A stretch of DNA of 8,356 nucleotides. Origin: an uncultured Odoribacter sp. GTDB lineage: Bacteria; Bacteroidota; Bacteroidia; Bacteroidales; Marinifilaceae. The notes under the pieces are model-generated. The model saw only the letters and a program-made list of their open reading frames with translations, did not search any database and was not told where the DNA came from. Positions 6,599-8,356 of the stretch are shown here, piece by piece. Position numbers and translations under genes: made by a program. Each line of letters starts with the position of its first letter. Positions within the stretch are counted from its first letter, which is position 1. The stretch covers positions 1 to 8,356 of the forward strand of contig CAJJNP010000149.1 of the NCBI GenBank assembly GCA_905193145.1. Reading direction: 5' to 3'.

Positions 6599-7204
6599 TC
6601 ACTCAAATACGCACAAGCGGTCATCAAGCGGAGAAAAATCTTTATCTCCAGGCTGCTGTAAGGGGGTACCGAAAGGCATCTGTGCTACCAACTCCCAATC
6701 CGGATTTATTTTCCATTCCTCACGTACCTCCATATCAATCAGCGGATTATAATGCTGTAAAGAGGCACCGAAACCGACATCCTCCAACATAGTCCAAATA
6801 GCCAACTGATGCATAGCCGATGTCTGTTGGGTCCAAACAGGAAAATTCTCCTTGTATGTCGGGAAAGATGCCTGCAACTTCCTTACGACGGCAGCATCTT
6901 CAAAGAAAAGAACAGTACCGTAACCGGAGGCAAAACTCGTATCAATTTTCGCTTCAGTCTTGGCAAAACTCTCTGCGGAGCGTGCCATTTTTCTCAAAAT
7001 CTCTTTCGTGATCATCCACAATTTTGTATGATGTTCGCCCAATAACAACACGATTCTAGTAGATTGAGAATTGAAAGCAGACGGAACGTGAAGTAATCCG
7101 AACTCAAGAATCTCTCTTATTACCTCATTCGATACAGACGAAGAATTTGTCAGTTGATAATAACTCCTCCGATACTTCAATGCTTCTTTAAAATTCATTT
7201 GCAT
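6599..7204 (-). CDS. Nitroreductase family protein (Frm2/Hbn1-like)
   Basis: A 201-residue FMN-dependent nitroreductase-fold oxidoreductase, expected to reduce nitro compounds, quinones or similar acceptors with NAD(P)H. It has the N-terminal F-K-E-A-L-K-Y-R-R-S-Y-Y with the FMN-phosphate-binding Arg pair, H-V-P-S-A-F-N-S-Q-S-T-R, S-G-Y-G-T-V-L-F-F-E-D, W-T-Q-Q-T-S-A-M-H-Q, L-E-D-V-G-F-G-A-S-L-Q-H-Y-N-P and C-terminal Q-M-P-F-G-T-P. This pattern matches the fatty-acid-responsive, Frm2/Hbn1-like branch rather than classical NfsA/NfsB. I start it at ATG 7204. An in-frame ATG at 7264 adds 20 odd residues and lies upstream of the predicted transcription start; ATG 7198 is also possible. It is the first gene of the right-hand minus-strand cluster and diverges from an AraC regulator, its likely controller. 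Confidence 0.9.
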   Translation of the reverse strand: MQMNFKEALKYRRSYYQLTNSSSVSNEVIREILEFGLLHVPSAFNSQSTRIVLLLGEHHTKLWMITKEILRKMARSAESFAKTEAKIDTSFASGYGTVLFFEDAAVVRKLQASFPTYKENFPVWTQQTSAMHQLAIWTMLEDVGFGASLQHYNPLIDMEVREEWKINPDWELVAQMPFGTPLQQPGDKDFSPLDDRLCVFE

Positions 7205-7245
7205 AATAATAATAATTAATTTAACCAAGTTCGCTACATTTTTTT

Positions 7246-7253
7246 CAAAGATA
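7246..7253 (-). promoter_or_regulatory. Candidate -7 promoter box for the nitroreductase cluster
   Basis: The minus strand reads TATCTTTG, an exact TAnnTTTG match. The start of transcription would be near 7240, giving a leader of about 36 nt to the ATG at 7204. At the expected -33 spacing there is only TTAA, a poor match to TTTG. A strong -7 with a weak -33 would fit a promoter that needs an activator, such as the divergent AraC protein. That last step is inference. Confidence 0.5.
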
Positions 7254-7284
7254 TGCAATAACATTCGATTTTATTAAGTATATT

Positions 7285-7300
7285 ACAAATCAAAATTTGT
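7285..7300. promoter_or_regulatory. Candidate operator: inverted repeat in the nitroreductase/araC-type spacer
   Basis: ACAAAT (7285-7290) and ATTTGT (7295-7300) are perfect inverted arms around a 4-bp CAAA. The right arm contains the TTTG -33 box of the regulator's own promoter. The centre is about 50 bp upstream of the predicted nitroreductase start. A bound AraC protein could thus repress its own gene and activate the other side. AraC proteins often bind direct repeats, so the symmetry is suggestive, not proof. Confidence 0.35.
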
Positions 7301-7327
7301 CAATAATAAAACTAAAAGCTATTTTTA
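7296..7327 (+). promoter_or_regulatory. Candidate promoter of the AraC-family regulator
   Basis: TTTG at 7296-7299 and TATTTTTA at 7320-7327 are separated by 20 nt, matching the Bacteroidetes TTTG-N19-21-TAnnTTTG pattern with one mismatch in the last base of the -7 box. Transcription would begin near 7334, about 12 nt before the ATG. The -33 box overlaps the inverted repeat listed as a candidate operator. Confidence 0.5.
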
Positions 7328-7345
7328 CAGAAAAAAAACACCAAC

Positions 7346-8242
7346 ATGTCTCATCAAACTATAAATCTCACCGAATATTTTGTCCAGTCAAAAGACTCTT
7401 GTCTTTTGACAGACTCTCTTTTTTACGATACAATCACATATTCCGAAGCCACAAACGAACTCACATGCACAGACGCATTCTTTTTTCTGATGGCCACAAG
7501 CGGCAAAGCAAAAGTTCACATCCAGTACATGCAGGATTATATCCATCATATCGGAAAAAATGACTTACTTGTCATTCCCGCATCCATGACGGTCACATTC
7601 CAACAATTGAGCAAAGATTACGCTATGCACTGCCTTATGCTTACCTCTCCGTTTTTTCATAGCCTACCTTCTAGTCTATTTCTCTATGGAAAACTATGTG
7701 AGTTCGTCACAAAGTATTCTTTCGCATCTGCACATTTGAAAAATGATGCTAGTAACTATTTAAAAAAAACTTTTTCACTATTTCAAGGATGTCATACAGG
7801 AAAACTCTTGCATAGGGAAGGAATCTATGGGCATTTGTGTAATTTTTTTATTTTAAATGTTGGAGATATTTTCTTCTCCTCCATAGAAAACGCCTTACCT
7901 GTCATATCCAACAAAAGCTGGATATATTACAAATTCAAGGAGCTGCTGTTTGAGAATTACCGCCACCAACACAAGATACGTTTTTATGCAGAACGCTTGT
8001 CTGTCTCTAATATTTACCTTTCGAAAATTGTCAAAGAAGAGACAGGGAAGACTATACATGAACATATCACAAGATTACTCTATACGGAAGCCAAAAAAAT
8101 GCTCTCCTGTTCAAAGAATAACATCCAGGAAATAACCGATACGCTCGGTTTTACAGACCAAGCCTCTTTTAGCAAATTTTTCAAGCGATTCGCTGGAATT
8201 TCTCCTACAGAATACAGAAACAGCATGAAAGACACCACTTAA
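7346..8242 (+). CDS. AraC-family transcriptional regulator
   Basis: Complete 298-residue regulator. The N-terminal part, about residues 20-120, resembles the AraC-type cupin effector domain, with I-P-A-S-M-T-V-T-F-Q (77-86) at the position of the conserved strand. The C-terminal 100 residues form the double helix-turn-helix DNA-binding domain: the first HTH at about 211-232 (R-F-Y-A-E-R-L-S-V-S-N-I-Y-L-S-K), the second at about 259-282 (I-T-D-T-L-G-F-T-D-Q-A-S-F-S-K-F-F-K-R), then the family's closing G-I-S-P-T-E-Y-R. The effector is unknown. It is transcribed away from the nitroreductase-GNAT-pirin genes across 141 bp, so that cluster is its probable target. The ATG at 7346 has no clear Shine-Dalgarno sequence. 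Codons 13-23 contain a strong hairpin. A hairpin terminator follows the stop. Confidence 0.93.
   Translation: MSHQTINLTEYFVQSKDSCLLTDSLFYDTITYSEATNELTCTDAFFFLMATSGKAKVHIQYMQDYIHHIGKNDLLVIPASMTVTFQQLSKDYAMHCLMLTSPFFHSLPSSLFLYGKLCEFVTKYSFASAHLKNDASNYLKKTFSLFQGCHTGKLLHREGIYGHLCNFFILNVGDIFFSSIENALPVISNKSWIYYKFKELLFENYRHQHKIRFYAERLSVSNIYLSKIVKEETGKTIHEHITRLLYTEAKKMLSCSKNNIQEITDTLGFTDQASFSKFFKRFAGISPTEYRNSMKDTT
7382..7424 (+). promoter_or_regulatory. Strong hairpin plus T-run inside the start of the AraC-type gene
   Basis: GTCAAAAGAC (7387-7396) and GTCTTTTGAC (7401-7410) form a perfect 10-bp stem around a TCTT loop. After a 2x1 internal loop, GTC (7382-7384) pairs with GAC (7412-7414). TCTC and then TTTTTT (7419-7424) follow. 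This is the shape of an intrinsic terminator, within codons 13-27 and about 50-90 nt from the predicted transcription start. It could be an attenuator, an mRNA structure or a 24-bp operator. Confidence 0.45.
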
Positions 8243-8254
8243 TACATAGTTATT

Positions 8255-8288
8255 CATAGCCCTTAGCGCCTCAAGTCAGGGCTTTGTC
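8255..8288 (+). terminator. Rho-independent-type terminator after the AraC-family gene
   Basis: AGCCCT (8258-8263) pairs with AGGGCT (8278-8283) around a 14-nt loop. CA (8255-8256) and TG (8285-8286) extend the stem past one T-T mismatch. The T-run is short (TTTGTCATTAT). It begins 12 nt after the stop codon, where a terminator is expected. The remaining bases to the window end hold no visible gene. Confidence 0.6.
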
Positions 8289-8356
8289 ATTATATGGATT
8301 CAAGATAAAAACCAGCCCTCATACTATAATTAGCGGACAAAATACGAGAAACACAG

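Noticed and set aside
8289..8356. Search for a gene, tRNA or repeat in the last 68 bases
   Set aside because: No start codon with a continuing frame, no cloverleaf and no repeat could be supported.

Overview
The window looks like a chromosomal segment from a Bacteroidales bacterium (Bacteroides, Parabacteroides or a relative). Three things suggest this. The intergenic DNA is AT-rich, and its promoter-like sites fit the Bacteroidetes pattern (TAnnTTTG at -7, TTTG at -33) rather than the E. coli pattern. Most starts lack a clear Shine-Dalgarno sequence. The protein variants are of Bacteroidetes type, such as the N-T-A-H pyruvate kinase motif and a decayed DUF5018-like surface lipoprotein. The species cannot be named from this sequence alone.

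Left block, 1-3599, minus strand. Five tightly packed genes read right to left: aroQ (type II 3-dehydroquinate dehydratase), pyk (pyruvate kinase), a Cof-type HAD phosphatase, a uracil-DNA-glycosylase-superfamily protein, and an HD-domain hydrolase cut by the window edge. The gaps are 19, 9, 2 and 3 nt, so this is probably one operon driven from a TAnnTTTG site at 3633-3640. It mixes a shikimate-pathway enzyme, a glycolytic enzyme and housekeeping phosphatase, repair and hydrolase functions.

Middle, 3600-5501. A 290-bp AT-rich divergent spacer leads to a complete xerD-like tyrosine recombinase on the plus strand, with all six catalytic residues. It is followed by about 700 bp with no intact gene. 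Read in three successive frames, 4883-5399 looks like the decayed remains of a small secreted lipoprotein with a DUF5018-like domain: three nonsense codons, two frameshifts, then a stop. An inverted repeat at 5368-5414 may terminate transcription from both sides.

Right block, 5502-8356. Three minus-strand genes, nitroreductase, then a small GNAT-like acetyltransferase, then a pirin (YhhW-like cupin), are probably co-transcribed. They diverge from a plus-strand AraC-family regulator. The 141-bp divergent spacer holds a promoter for each side and a small inverted repeat that overlaps the regulator's own -33 box. This is the layout expected if the AraC protein represses itself and activates a redox or xenobiotic-response cluster. 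The start of the araC-type gene contains a perfect 10-bp hairpin followed by a T-run, a possible attenuator and the most striking unexplained structure here. I found no mobile element, CRISPR array or RNA gene, and no clearly new multi-gene system.
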